The notes under the pieces were generated by a model, which was not told the DNA's origin, made no database searches, and saw nothing but the letters and a program-made list of their open reading frames with translations. This document shows positions 16,775 to 25,582 of a stretch of DNA of 64,000 bases, one piece after another. The stretch covers positions 310,001 through 374,000 of the forward strand of contig NZ_OBMJ01000001.1 in the NCBI RefSeq assembly GCF_900199205.1. Reading direction: 5' to 3'. The position numbers were made by a program, and so were the translations under genes. Within the stretch, counting starts at the first letter, position 1. Each line of letters starts with the position of its first letter. Origin of the DNA: Streptomyces sp. 1331.2. GTDB taxonomy: Bacteria > Actinomycetota > Actinomycetes > Streptomycetales > Streptomycetaceae.

Positions 16775-19075
16775 ATGCCCGAGCAGCACGAAGGAACCGA
16801 ACAGCAGCAGGGAACCGAACAGCAGCGGGTAACCGCGCCGTTCGAGAGAAGCGAGCAGCACACCGCGCCACCACCCGTCAGCGCCGCCACCGCCTCCCGG
16901 CTCGGCCGACGGCGCCTGCTCCGGGCCGGTTTCGGCGCGGGCGGCGGCCTGGCCGCCGTCCGTCTGCTGCCCGGCGGCCGGGCGTGGGCCACCGCCCCGT
17001 CGCCCGCGCCCTTACCGCCGACCCTGCCCGCACCCGCGGCCGTACCCGCGCCCGGACCTGCCGCCGGAACCGCCCGCGACGCCGTCGCACCGTCCTGGCC
17101 CGGCTGGGCCCGCTACGCCCGGATCGCCGACGGCACCTTCAACGAGCCCGCCGACATGCAGAGCGCCGTCGACGCCCTGAAGGCGCAGGAGGTCAGCGTC
17201 ATCGAGCTGGACACCCTGCTCTCCAACTGGCTCACCGAAGCCGAGTTCACCGCCCACATGGCCGAGGTGAAGACCTTCACCGGCCTGGCCCACGCCGCCG
17301 GGATGAAGGTCGTCATGTACTACCCGTCGCTGGAGCTGATCTCCCCCGGTGGCGAGAAGGGCCGGTCCTTCTACAAGAACGACCAGGGCAAGAACTGGGT
17401 CCAGCGCGACCTCGCCGGAAAGCCCAACGTGTTCTACGGCAGCGTGGTGGTCTGGGTCGACCCCGGCGACGAGAGCGTCTGGCTCAGCCCCAACTCGCCC
17501 TGGCGGGACTACTACCTCAAGCGGATCAAGGGTGTGGCAGCCACCGGCGTGGACGGCATCTGGCCGGACGTGCCGATCTACTTCGACGGCGTGCTCTCCT
17601 GGTGCGACGCCTCCACCTGGGGCGCGGCCGCCTTCCGGGCCGACACCGGCCTCGCCCTGCCCAAGGCCGCGAACTTCGCCGACCCGGCCTTCCGCCGCTA
17701 CGTCGAGTGGCGCCACCGCAACCTGCTCCGGTTCCAGCTCGACATCGCCGCCGCGGGCCGTTCGGTCAACCCCGACCTGGTCACCTTCGTCGAGACCGTC
17801 TCGATGGACTACCGCTACGCCACCTCCATCGGCCTGGACGGCGGCTACCTGCGCCAGGCGCCCGGCGCGGTGAGCCAGGTCTGGGAGGTGGACATCCTCG
17901 GCAACTACGACGGCATGCGGCACGCCACCGCCTCCGACTGGGTCTGCCTGATCTCGATGTACAAGTACGCCCGCGCCGCCAGCGGCACCAAGCCCGCCTG
18001 GGCGTTCTCCTACGGCTGGCAGCCCGATGACGCCTCGCTGGTGATGTCCCAGCTGATCGCGGCCGGCTGCAACCCGTACGAGGTGAAGACCCCGTTCAAG
18101 AACGACACCGTGGACGGCACGATGCGCACCCGGATGTACCGCTTCGTCCGCACCAACCAGCAGAAGCTGTACGACGCGACCTCGATCGCCCAGGTCGGCG
18201 TCTACCACTCGGCGCCGTCCCGGGACTACGTGGCCCCCGGCGAGGGCAACGGGATGTACGTCAACGCCACCGCCCCGGCCGGGATCACCGACTGGTGGGG
18301 CGGCGACGACCCGCAGATGAGCTGCGCGCAGGTCCCCTGGCTGGGCGAGTTCCGGGGCACCGTGAAGGCCCTGGTCTACGCCCACGTCCCCTTCGACACG
18401 GTGTCCAGCCCCGGCCTGACCGCCGACGACCTGGCCCGGTTCAAGGTCCTGCTGCTGCCCGACCTGCAGGCGGTCTCCGACGCCGAGGCGGCGGTGCTGC
18501 GCGCCTTCGTCGCCGGCGGCGGGACGGTCGTCATCACCGGCCCGGCGCCCACCGCACTGGACGAACTCGGCGCCCAGCGCGCCGAGTTCGCCCTCTCCGA
18601 CGTGCTCGGCCTGCGCCGGGCCGACCCGCTGCCCGCCACCGGGCAGAACTCCTACGGCAGCGGCACCTGTTGGTACGTCAAGGCCCGGGCCGGGCTCAGC
18701 TACCTGACCAGGACCGACCAGGCCTCCGCCGACCAACTGCTCACCGCCGTACGGCAGTCCGCGCCACCGGCGGTGACCCTGGCCGGGGACCGGCGGATCT
18801 TCCTGGACGCCCGGCGGCTCGGCGGCGACACCGTCGTCCACCTGGTGAACTTCACCAACTTCGGCGACACCCCGGCGGACTTCCGCACCACCCCCGCCAA
18901 CTGCACGCTCTCCTACGCCCTCCCGGCCGGGGCCGCCGTCACCACCGTCACCGTCGCCAGTCCGGACGGCACCGACCCGGCGCCCAAGCCCGTCCCGTAC
19001 ACCGTCACCGGCGGGACGGTGAGCGTGCCGCTGACCGTCGCCCAGTACTCGGTGGTGACGATCACGGCCGGCTAG
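16775..19075 (+). CDS. Tat-exported glycoside-hydrolase-like protein
   Basis: A 766-residue protein. An N-terminal Gln/Glu-rich stretch precedes a Tat signal (SRLGRRRLLRAGFGAGGG) and an Ala/Pro linker. The main domain (about 105-470) looks like a TIM-barrel glycosidase: YARIADGTFNEPADMQ, GMKVVMYYPSLELI, VDGIWPDVPIYFDG, FVETVSMDYRYATS. A beta-galactosidase trimerisation-like (glutamine-amidotransferase-like) domain follows around FKVLLLPDLQAVSDAEAAVL, then a beta-sandwich C-terminus. This layout recalls GH42-like or putative GH enzymes acting on plant or bacterial glycans; substrate unknown. ATG 16775 has GGGGGGA upstream. Confidence 0.8.
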   Translation: MPEQHEGTEQQQGTEQQRVTAPFERSEQHTAPPPVSAATASRLGRRRLLRAGFGAGGGLAAVRLLPGGRAWATAPSPAPLPPTLPAPAAVPAPGPAAGTARDAVAPSWPGWARYARIADGTFNEPADMQSAVDALKAQEVSVIELDTLLSNWLTEAEFTAHMAEVKTFTGLAHAAGMKVVMYYPSLELISPGGEKGRSFYKNDQGKNWVQRDLAGKPNVFYGSVVVWVDPGDESVWLSPNSPWRDYYLKRIKGVAATGVDGIWPDVPIYFDGVLSWCDASTWGAAAFRADTGLALPKAANFADPAFRRYVEWRHRNLLRFQLDIAAAGRSVNPDLVTFVETVSMDYRYATSIGLDGGYLRQAPGAVSQVWEVDILGNYDGMRHATASDWVCLISMYKYARAASGTKPAWAFSYGWQPDDASLVMSQLIAAGCNPYEVKTPFKNDTVDGTMRTRMYRFVRTNQQKLYDATSIAQVGVYHSAPSRDYVAPGEGNGMYVNATAPAGITDWWGGDDPQMSCAQVPWLGEFRGTVKALVYAHVPFDTVSSPGLTADDLARFKVLLLPDLQAVSDAEAAVLRAFVAGGGTVVITGPAPTALDELGAQRAEFALSDVLGLRRADPLPATGQNSYGSGTCWYVKARAGLSYLTRTDQASADQLLTAVRQSAPPAVTLAGDRRIFLDARRLGGDTVVHLVNFTNFGDTPADFRTTPANCTLSYALPAGAAVTTVTVASPDGTDPAPKPVPYTVTGGTVSVPLTVAQYSVVTITAG

Positions 19076-19141
19076 CGGATCGGCGCGGGGATCCGCCGGC
19101 GGGTGGCGGGGTCGTCCTCGCCGCCCGAGCGGGCCCGCGGG

Positions 19142-19879
19142 CTACAGGGGGCTGAGCAGGCAGAACTCGTTGCCCTCCGGGTCGGTCAGGATCCGCCACG
19201 AGATGGCGGACTGGTCGATGCCCGGGTCGGAGGCGCCCAGGGCGCGCAGCCTGGCCTCCTCGGCTGCCGGGTCGTCGCCGCGGTAGGGCCTGATGTCCAG
19301 GTGGACGCGGTTCCACCCGCTCTTGGTGTCGGGGGTGCGGATGAACTCCAGGTAGGGGCCGACGCCGTGGGAGGAACGCATGGTCGCGTGGTCGTCGTCG
19401 ACCTCGTGCACCGTCCAGTCCATGGCCTCGCCCCAGAACCGGGCCATCGCCCGCGGGTCGGTGCAGTCGACCACCACCGCGGCGATCGGCCCGGTGTCCC
19501 GGTAGATCTCCCGGGGCTCCAGGACGCAGAACTCGTTGCCCTCCGGGTCGGCCATGACCGTCCAGGGGACGTCGCCCTGCCCCACGTCGGCGAGCGTCGC
19601 GCCGAGGTCCTTCAGGCGCGCGACCAGCTCCGCCTGATGGGCGGTCGAGGTGGTGGCCAGGTCGAGGTGCACCCGGTTCTTCGCCGTCTTGGCTTCCGGG
19701 CGGGCGACGAGATCGATGCAGACGGCCGCGGGGTCGGGGTAGGCGAAGCCGACCGGTTCGAGGTTGGTCACGCCGGGGCCCTCGCTGTCGACCCCCCAAC
19801 CGAGTGCCTCGGCCCAGAACCGGCCGAGCGCGGCGTCGTCCTGGGCCTTCATGTTGATCTGTACGAGTCGTGTTGCCAT
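19142..19879 (-). CDS. Two-domain VOC (glyoxalase-fold) protein
   Basis: A 245-residue protein made of two VOC modules (about 5-120 and 130-245). Each has a strand/His pattern (NRVHLDLA and NRVHLDIR) and ends with DPEGNEFC. The repeated layout places a metal site in each half or at the interface. Relatives act in fosfomycin/bleomycin-type resistance or ring cleavage, but most are uncharacterised. It starts 32 bp from the stop of the histidine-phosphatase gene, possibly in the same transcript. Confidence 0.9.
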   Translation of the reverse strand: MATRLVQINMKAQDDAALGRFWAEALGWGVDSEGPGVTNLEPVGFAYPDPAAVCIDLVARPEAKTAKNRVHLDLATTSTAHQAELVARLKDLGATLADVGQGDVPWTVMADPEGNEFCVLEPREIYRDTGPIAAVVVDCTDPRAMARFWGEAMDWTVHEVDDDHATMRSSHGVGPYLEFIRTPDTKSGWNRVHLDIRPYRGDDPAAEEARLRALGASDPGIDQSAISWRILTDPEGNEFCLLSPL

Positions 19880-19911
19880 GCCGCAGATCCTAGATCCGGA
19901 GTCGGCCGGGA

Positions 19912-20589
19912 TCAGCTGTCGCCGTCCAGCAGGTGCTGCCGCACCTCCTGGAAGGACCACGCCCCGCCGGCCGGCCGGGAGAACACCCAGACCAGGTCGA
20001 ACCGGTCCGGCCAGGCGGCGGGCGCGCCGCTGCCGACGGCCCCCAGCGCCTCGACGATCCGCGGGATCCGCGAGTGCTCCCAGCAGATCAGCACCGGCTG
20101 CGCCCCGGCCAGCGCGGCACCGGCCAGCGCGGACTCCTGGGACTCGGCGTACCCGGTGTCCACCGTCAGCCCGAGCGCCGCGGCCAACGGGGTGACGGTC
20201 TGGCGCATCCGGTGTGCGCCGGCCAGCGGGCCCTGGTCGGCAGCGGCGAAGATCCGGGCCGGGGTGTGCAGGCCGGGCGCGGGCGGGGAGAACAGCGAGG
20301 GCAGCGCCCTGGCGCGGGCCCAGCCGCGCTCGGTCAGGGACTTGCCGTCCTGCTTGCCGTTCTCGTCCAGGCCCGGGTGGCCGCCGTCGGGCTTCTCGCC
20401 GTGCCGGATGATCATCACGACGGCCGCACCGCCCGGATCGTTCGCCCGCGCCGCCGCCTCGGACTTCCCGGCCTTTCCCGGCTTGTCCTGCTTGCCCGAA
20501 GAGCACCCGGCCACCACCAGCGGGGCGACGCCCGCCAGCCCGGCCAGCAGCGCCCGCCGGCTGGGGTCCGTTGTCCGGCGGCCGGTCAT
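19912..20589 (-). CDS. Histidine phosphatase family lipoprotein
   Basis: A 225-residue exported protein. SRRALLAGLAGVAPLVVAGCSS is a Tat-like lipoprotein signal with the lipidated Cys in VAGC. The mature protein has the branch signature MIIRHGEKP with the phospho-accepting His, followed by LTERGWARARAL. The second catalytic His region is not clear (ICWEHSRIP may supply it). It would sit on the outer face of the membrane. Its start overlaps the stop of the methyltransferase gene by four bases (ATGA), so the two are translationally coupled. Confidence 0.86.
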   Translation of the reverse strand: MTGRRTTDPSRRALLAGLAGVAPLVVAGCSSGKQDKPGKAGKSEAAARANDPGGAAVVMIIRHGEKPDGGHPGLDENGKQDGKSLTERGWARARALPSLFSPPAPGLHTPARIFAAADQGPLAGAHRMRQTVTPLAAALGLTVDTGYAESQESALAGAALAGAQPVLICWEHSRIPRIVEALGAVGSGAPAAWPDRFDLVWVFSRPAGGAWSFQEVRQHLLDGDS

Positions 20590-21230
20590 GCGACGGCCCG
20601 TTCCAGCCGGACCAGCGCGTCCACCGCCACGCCGGAGGACCCGGCGGCGACGCCCTGGTGCCCGGGCTCGCCGCCGACCGTGCGGTGCACCCGCTCGGCG
20701 CGGACGGTGTGCAGGCCGAGTCCGTCGAGGTCGGCCAGGACGTCCTCCGGGGTGAACAGCACCGCCGGATCCTGCGGCCCGCCGACGCCCTCGGTGAGGT
20801 TGCTCAGGTCGTGCCCGACGACCAGCAGGGTGCCGCCGGGGGCCAACGCCTCGGCCGCGCGGCACAGCACGGTCCGGCGGTCGGCAGCCGGCAGCTGGAG
20901 GTAGGCCACCAGGACGAGGTCGTAGCCGGCGGCCGGCGCATCAAAGGTACGGGCGTCGCCGTGGCGCCAGGTGAGGCGGTCGGCGACCTCGTCGGGCAGT
21001 TCGGCGGTGAGGCGTTCGGCGCGTTCCAGGGCGACGGCGGAGAAGTCCAGCCCGGTGACCTCCCAACCCCGGTCGGCCAGCCAGATGGCGTTGCGGCCCT
21101 CACCGGCGGCGAGGTCCAGGGCGTGGCCGGGGGCGGCGTCGGCCAGTTCGCGGACCACCCACCGGTTCGGCGCCGCGCCCCACACCAGCTCGCTCGCGGC
21201 GTAGCGGTCGTCCCAGTCCTGGCTGTCCAT
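20586..21230 (-). CDS. SAM-dependent methyltransferase (TehB/thiopurine-like)
   Basis: A 214-residue class I methyltransferase beginning MDSQDWDDRYAASELVWG, a start typical of the TehB-like group. Motifs: LDLAAGEGRNAIWLA (SAM loop), VTGLDFS, WRHGDARTF, YDLVLVAYLQL and LAPGGTLLVVGHD. Such proteins methylate small molecules, sometimes tellurite or selenite; the substrate here is unknown. First gene of a likely operon with the histidine phosphatase and VOC genes. Confidence 0.9.
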   Translation of the reverse strand: MDSQDWDDRYAASELVWGAAPNRWVVRELADAAPGHALDLAAGEGRNAIWLADRGWEVTGLDFSAVALERAERLTAELPDEVADRLTWRHGDARTFDAPAAGYDLVLVAYLQLPAADRRTVLCRAAEALAPGGTLLVVGHDLSNLTEGVGGPQDPAVLFTPEDVLADLDGLGLHTVRAERVHRTVGGEPGHQGVAAGSSGVAVDALVRLERAVA

Positions 21231-21349
21231 CGCGCCTCCTCCGTTCCTTCGGTGCGGCTTCCTCGGGCCTGCCCGTTCCGGTCAACCTACCGGGCCGCCG
21301 CGGTCCGGGCCGGGAACGGTCCAGCGGACGGACACCCTCGACGCCCCCT

Positions 21350-21365
21350 ATTGGTCCAGTCCAAT
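21350..21365. promoter_or_regulatory. DasR-like inverted repeat
   Basis: ATTGGTCCAGTCCAAT is a near-palindrome close to the dre consensus ACTGGTCTAGACCACT and to sites seen at chitinase promoters. It lies 120 bp upstream of the methyltransferase gene. Whether a GntR regulator uses it is inference. Confidence 0.35.
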
Positions 21366-21423
21366 CTGTTCAGTTGTGACGTGGCCGGACCGGCCCGCCG
21401 CAGGTGTCGGCCGGTGCAACAGC

Positions 21424-21455
21424 GACGGCCCGCGCGGAGCTCCGCGCGGGCCGTC
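21424..21455 (-). terminator. Perfect 32-nt palindrome, terminator
   Basis: GACGGCCCGCGCGGAG is followed directly by its exact reverse complement. It lies 44 bases past the stop of the DUF4239 gene and would form a very stable hairpin ending its transcript. Confidence 0.8.
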
Positions 21456-21500
21456 CGCCGACCGGGACGTCCGCCGACCGGGACGTTCGCCGACCGGCTC
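21453..21500. repeat. 16-bp tandem repeat, three copies
   Basis: GTCCGCCGACCGGGAC occurs twice exactly (21453-21468, 21469-21484), then as GTTCGCCGACCGGCTC. The array runs from the terminator palindrome to the stop codon of the DUF4239 gene. Confidence 0.85.
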
Positions 21501-22272
21501 AGTCGTTGAGGTTGAGCGAGGGGAACAGGTCCACGAACGGCTGGGTGGTCACCGAGACGCTTCGCGAGAACGGGTCGTCGAAGTCCCAGATCATGAACAG
21601 CAGGAAGGCGATCAGCGCACTGAAGCACAGTGCCAACACCAACTCCCGTGGTGTGCGCCGGATCTGCAGGGCGAACAGCATGCCGACGGTCACCACGGCG
21701 CCGCCGATCAGCCCGAACCACACGATCCCGGGCATGGTCGGCCCGGCGTTCTGGCCGCGCGCGTCGCGGGCGTCCGATGCCTGGCTGATCCGGTCCATGA
21801 TCGGCTGGTAGGCCTGGGACTCCAGGTCGGAGGCCGGCGGCCGGGTGGCGACGTCGGTCTGCAGCTTCTGCAGCAGCTGGTCGCCCTTGGCGCTGATCTC
21901 GCCGTTCTCCTTCATGTAGTCCCACTCGACGTTCACCACATAGGTGACGTAGGCGTCCACGTCGGCGCGGACCTGGTCGCGGAACTCGACCGGGTAGACC
22001 ACCGCCCGGTCGCTCACCTCGCGCAGTGACTGCGCCTCGCGGAACAGGTCGTCCTGGGCGGCGCCGCGCGCCTCCCAGACACCCGCGATGGCGAGACCGA
22101 GGACGATCGCGTAGACCACCCCGATCATCATCGTGATGTATTCGATGACGTCCGGGGTCTCGTCGGTGTTCACCTCGGCACCGCCCACCCGGCGGTGCCT
22201 CAGCAACACCACCGCCACCACGACGACACAGGCCGACGCCATGGCGATGGTCAATGCCACCCATTCGGACAT
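21499..22272 (-). CDS. DUF4239 membrane protein
   Basis: A 257-residue integral membrane protein with an N-terminal segment (about 5-24), a second around MIGVVYAIVLGLAIAGVW, a soluble helical middle (residues 75-175) and a hydrophobic pair near the C-terminus. The pattern fits DUF4239, a bestrophin-like family of unknown function, possibly a channel. It runs 88 bp downstream of the His/Pro-rich protein gene and may share its transcript. Its 3' side carries tandem repeats and a strong terminator. Confidence 0.82.
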   Translation of the reverse strand: MSEWVALTIAMASACVVVVAVVLLRHRRVGGAEVNTDETPDVIEYITMMIGVVYAIVLGLAIAGVWEARGAAQDDLFREAQSLREVSDRAVVYPVEFRDQVRADVDAYVTYVVNVEWDYMKENGEISAKGDQLLQKLQTDVATRPPASDLESQAYQPIMDRISQASDARDARGQNAGPTMPGIVWFGLIGGAVVTVGMLFALQIRRTPRELVLALCFSALIAFLLFMIWDFDDPFSRSVSVTTQPFVDLFPSLNLND

Positions 22273-22360
22273 GGGAACTCCCTTCTCTGGCTTGGCTCGT
22301 GACGGAACGGAAAGCTCGCGGACGGCCCGGGTTCGGGGCCGGTCCGGGGGTGGGGTCCGA

Positions 22361-23350
22361 TCAGGACCGGCCCGAGCGGCCCCGACCGCGGCCCGGGCGC
22401 AGGGCGGCCGCCGCCAGCACGCCGGGGACCATGATCATCAGGATCGTGGTGGTCATCGGGGCGGCCTGGTGGCGCTGCGGCAGGGGCATCGGCTTCGACG
22501 CCGGAACGTGGAACACCGGCCGCGCGGACGGGGTCGGCCACAGCGGGCTCGGCGGCGCCGGGATCGACACCGTGGGGGTCGGCACCGCCGGATCGGGTCC
22601 GGGCGGGTCCGGCAACGGGGCCGCGGGCGGGGGTGGCGCGGGCACAGCCGGAGCGGGCGCCGGGGGTGGCGGAGGCGGCGTCGGTGCGGGCGACGGGGGC
22701 GGCGGCGTCGGGCTGGGCGCGGGTGGCGGCGTCGGCGACGGCGTGGGACTCGGAGTCCGGGTGGGTGTGGGCGTCGGACTGGGCGTGTGCGTCGGGGTCG
22801 GAGTCGGGGTGTGCGTCGGCGACGGAGTCGGTGTGGGCGTCGGACTCGGGCAGGGGTGCGGGTGGTGATGGTGGTGGTGCGGCCAGTGGTGCCAGCCGTC
22901 CCCGTCGTGCTCGCCGTGCTCCTCGTCCGGCCGCCCAGGTGCCGGCCTGAGCCCGGCCGAGGGCGAGGAGGAGGGCGCGAGCGGCGCCGGGGCGGCCCTG
23001 GGCGTGCGGCACGGGTGGTACCCGTGCGGGGGCTTGCGGCCGTGCTTGCTGCCGTCGGCGTTCGGGGCGACGCTGACTCCGACCTGGACGTCGACGTCGA
23101 CTCCGACGTCCACGCTCCCGCCCGGCCCCACCGACACCGACACGTCGGTCTCCGTGCAGACGCAGGTGTCCACCACCGGGCCGTGCGCGTGCCCGCCACC
23201 GTGCTCGGCCCCGGACGCGGTCGCGCCGGTGACCAGCGCGCATATCGCGACCACGCCGACCGCCGCGCCGATCAGCCGTACCCGCCGACCGGAGGCCGCG
23301 GTCCCACCGGCGTGCAGCGGTATCCGTCGTAACTGCCGACGCTGGGACAT
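22361..23350 (-). CDS. His- and Pro-rich cell-surface protein with C-terminal anchor
   Basis: A 329-residue protein: signal-like N-terminus (VRLIGAAVGVVAICALVTGA), a Cys/Val segment VDTCVCTETDVSVSVG, a run WHHWPHHHHHHPHPCP that should bind metals, about 120 residues of PTPTPSPT and PPPAPAP repeats, and a C-terminal membrane helix MTTTILMIMVPGVLAAAAL followed by basic residues. It looks anchored at its C-terminus with a wall-spanning stalk. No enzyme domain is seen. The start at 23350 has GGAG upstream; the leader contains a GGAACGGAA tandem repeat. Function unknown. Confidence 0.7.
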   Translation of the reverse strand: MSQRRQLRRIPLHAGGTAASGRRVRLIGAAVGVVAICALVTGATASGAEHGGGHAHGPVVDTCVCTETDVSVSVGPGGSVDVGVDVDVQVGVSVAPNADGSKHGRKPPHGYHPCRTPRAAPAPLAPSSSPSAGLRPAPGRPDEEHGEHDGDGWHHWPHHHHHHPHPCPSPTPTPTPSPTHTPTPTPTHTPSPTPTPTRTPSPTPSPTPPPAPSPTPPPPSPAPTPPPPPPAPAPAVPAPPPPAAPLPDPPGPDPAVPTPTVSIPAPPSPLWPTPSARPVFHVPASKPMPLPQRHQAAPMTTTILMIMVPGVLAAAALRPGRGRGRSGRS

Positions 23351-23383
23351 GGGCTCCACACACCTCTCGGGTCGCATCAGAAC

Positions 23384-23419
23384 GGAACGGAAGGAACGGA
23401 AGGAACGGAAGGAACAGGA
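23384..23419. repeat. 9-bp tandem repeat in the leader of the His/Pro-rich gene
   Basis: GGAACGGAA is repeated three times exactly (23384-23410) and once imperfectly. On the coding strand it is a pyrimidine tract about 35-70 bases ahead of the start codon. Confidence 0.8.
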
Positions 23420-23558
23420 GGGACGGAAGGACTCGACTCGAAGGCGCCGAGCACCGAGCGCCGGTCCACCAAGGGATCGACAGACCGACCAGGAATGGTC
23501 GCCCCCCACCCCCAAAGTCGATCGCGCGCGACCAAAAGTGATCGGACATGATCAGGCG

Positions 23559-23586
23559 GACGGCCCGCCTCCGGGAGCGGGCCGTC
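23559..23586 (-). terminator. Terminator hairpin after the encapsulin gene
   Basis: GACGGCCCGC and GCGGGCCGTC pair around CTCCGGGA, 64 bases past the encapsulin stop. It separates that gene from the His/Pro-rich gene. Confidence 0.75.
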
Positions 23587-23649
23587 CGTCATCAGGTCAA
23601 ACGATCATCGAGCCGACCGGTTACGGCCCGGGCTCGGCTTTCCGCGGGT

Positions 23650-25056
23650 TCAGTGGCGGCGGTGCGCGATCTCCACGTTCTCCAGGACGCCGACCGCGTC
23701 CGGCACCAGGATGGCCGCCGAGTAGTAGGCGCTGACCAGGTAGGAGATGATCGCCTTCTCGTCGATCCCCATGAAGCGGACCGAGAGCGAGGGCTGGTAC
23801 TCGTCCGGGATCCCGGTCTGGTGCAGGCCGATGACGCCCTGGTTGTCCTCACCGGTACGGATCACGAGGATCGAGCTCGTGTTCTCCTTGGTGATCGGGA
23901 TCTTGCTGCACGGCAGGATCGGCACCCCGCGCCACGCCGGCACCTGCTGCCCGCCGAGGTCGACGTGGGTCGGGTAGAGGCCCCGGGCGTTGAACTCGCG
24001 GCCGATCGCGGCGATGGTCCGCGGGTGGGCCAGCAGGTAGTCGGGGTCGCGGCGGCGGTTGAGCAGCTCGTCCAGGTCGTCCGGGGTGGGCGGGCCGGAG
24101 TGGGTCTGGATCCGCTGGTCGAAGTCGGCGTTGTTGAGCAGCCCGAACTCCGGGTTGTTGATGAGCTCGTGCTCCTGGCGCTCGCGCAGGGCCTCGATGG
24201 TCAGCCGGAGCTGGTGCTCGGTCTGGTTCATCGGCTCGTTGTAGAGGTCCGCAACCCGGGTGTGGATCTTGAGGACGGTCTGCGCGACGCTCAGCTCGTA
24301 CTCGCGGGGCTTGAGCTCGTAGTCCACGAAGGCGCCGGGCAGCTCGAACTCGCCGTGGTGGCCGGCCGACATGGCGATCTCGGCCTCGCCGCGCTCGTTC
24401 TGGGCCTGCAGCGGCAGGGCCAGGAAGGCCTGCAGGTGCTCCTGCAGGCTGGGCGCGTTGTCCCGGATGGCGGCGAAGTCCGCGCGGCTCAGGGTGAGCG
24501 CGACACCGGCGGTGGCGGTCTTGGCGGTGAAGTCCCAGACGGCGTCCGGGTTCAGCAGGGCGTCGTCGCCGAAGCGGTCGCCGTCACCGGCCACGCCGAC
24601 CACGGTCTCGTCGCCGTACTTGCCGGTGCCGATCTGGTTGACCTTGCCGTGCGCGATCAGGAAGATCCGGTCGGCGGCCTCACCCTGGGTGGTGAGCACC
24701 TCGCCGGGGCCGAAGTCGCGCTGCTGGCAGCGGTCGGCCAGGGCGGTCAGCACCTCCTCGTCCTCGTAACCGCGCAGCAGGGCCAACTCGCCCAGCTCGG
24801 CCGGGATCACGCGGACCTGGGAGCCGGTCTTGATGAACTCCACCACACCGTTGCCCACGGTGTAGGTGAGCCGTCGGTTGACCCGGTACGCCGCACCGGC
24901 GGCCTGCACCCAGGGGAGCACCTTGAGCAGCCAGCGGGAGGTGATCTCCTGCATCTGCGGGGCGGACTTGGTCGTGGTCGCAAGGTTGCGGGCAGCGGCC
25001 GTCGCAAGGCTCTGCTGCTTGACCTGCTCTGTCTCCGGGGTCGTGTCCACGGGCAT
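23650..25056 (-). CDS. Family 2B encapsulin shell protein with cyclic-nucleotide-binding fold
   Basis: A 468-residue protein resembling the SrpI-type family 2 encapsulins, which have the HK97 phage capsid fold. The N-terminal arm ([30 protein letters not shown]) and P/A-domain segments ([51 protein letters not shown]) are recognisable. Residues about 100-215 are an inserted cNMP-binding domain ([30 protein letters not shown]), which defines type 2B. Its phosphate-binding cassette lacks the usual Arg, so nucleotide binding is doubtful. Such shells package terpene cyclases or other enzymes, yet no cargo gene adjoins. The start at 25056 is preferred for GGAG nine bases upstream; ATG 25071 is possible. 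Confidence 0.88.
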   Translation of the reverse strand: MPVDTTPETEQVKQQSLATAAARNLATTTKSAPQMQEITSRWLLKVLPWVQAAGAAYRVNRRLTYTVGNGVVEFIKTGSQVRVIPAELGELALLRGYEDEEVLTALADRCQQRDFGPGEVLTTQGEAADRIFLIAHGKVNQIGTGKYGDETVVGVAGDGDRFGDDALLNPDAVWDFTAKTATAGVALTLSRADFAAIRDNAPSLQEHLQAFLALPLQAQNERGEAEIAMSAGHHGEFELPGAFVDYELKPREYELSVAQTVLKIHTRVADLYNEPMNQTEHQLRLTIEALRERQEHELINNPEFGLLNNADFDQRIQTHSGPPTPDDLDELLNRRRDPDYLLAHPRTIAAIGREFNARGLYPTHVDLGGQQVPAWRGVPILPCSKIPITKENTSSILVIRTGEDNQGVIGLHQTGIPDEYQPSLSVRFMGIDEKAIISYLVSAYYSAAILVPDAVGVLENVEIAHRRH

Positions 25057-25582
25057 CGGCAGGGTCTCCATTCCTGTGGTCGGGTCACGCGGCCAGGGCC
25101 ATACGGACCGCCCTGGCGCATGCCGTGACGGATCATCAGATCCGTAGACTGGTGGGGGTGTTGGCGAAGTGTCGCAAAGATGGCCACCGTCTCGCGGCGA
25201 CCCACCCGGAACCCTAGATCACCAGCACCCGACCAGGCCCGTACGAAGGCCCAGTACCCCCCGATAGGGTGAATCTTGCGCGGTCCGCCCCCGTGGCGCC
25301 GCCGACCGGAGGAACATCCGTTCGCACCTGCGGCCTCCGTGGCACCGACGGTTTTCCCAGCTCGTCCGGCACCCTCCCGGTCGCATCCGAACGACCCCGC
25401 AGGCCACGCCCGGCGTCAACCCGGCACACCGGAGCGGTGGTTCGGCACGCCAGGCGCGCTTGACCGGCGCGCCTGGCGCACGCGAACCGCCCGTCAGGCA
25501 CCGGTACGGGGGCAACCGGCGTCCGACGGGCGGCGGCGGACCGAGCGAACCTGCCGGGCATCAGACGGACATCAGACGGACG
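25057..25582. other. Intergenic region upstream of the encapsulin gene
   Basis: About 525 bases without a supported gene. The frame at 25214-25561 is Arg-rich and unlike any family. An 11-bp repeat CATCAGACGGA occurs twice near 25560-25581, beside the stop of the next gene. A short inverted element GGATCATCAGATCC lies near 25132, about 60-75 bp upstream of the encapsulin start. The length suggests a complex promoter, but I cannot place it. Confidence 0.35.

Noticed and set aside
23650..25056. Encapsulin taken as evidence for a prophage because of its capsid-like fold
   Set aside because: No terminase, portal, tail, integrase or lysis genes are nearby; the cNMP-binding insertion marks a family 2B encapsulin.
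287..25056. One terpene biosynthetic cluster spanning the P450-terpene synthase and the encapsulin
   Set aside because: About 20 kb of unrelated genes on both strands lie between them; only a speculative cargo link is offered.
25214..25561. Open frame of about 115 codons upstream of the encapsulin gene
   Set aside because: Arg-rich, no motif and no ribosome site; most likely a chance frame in GC-rich DNA.
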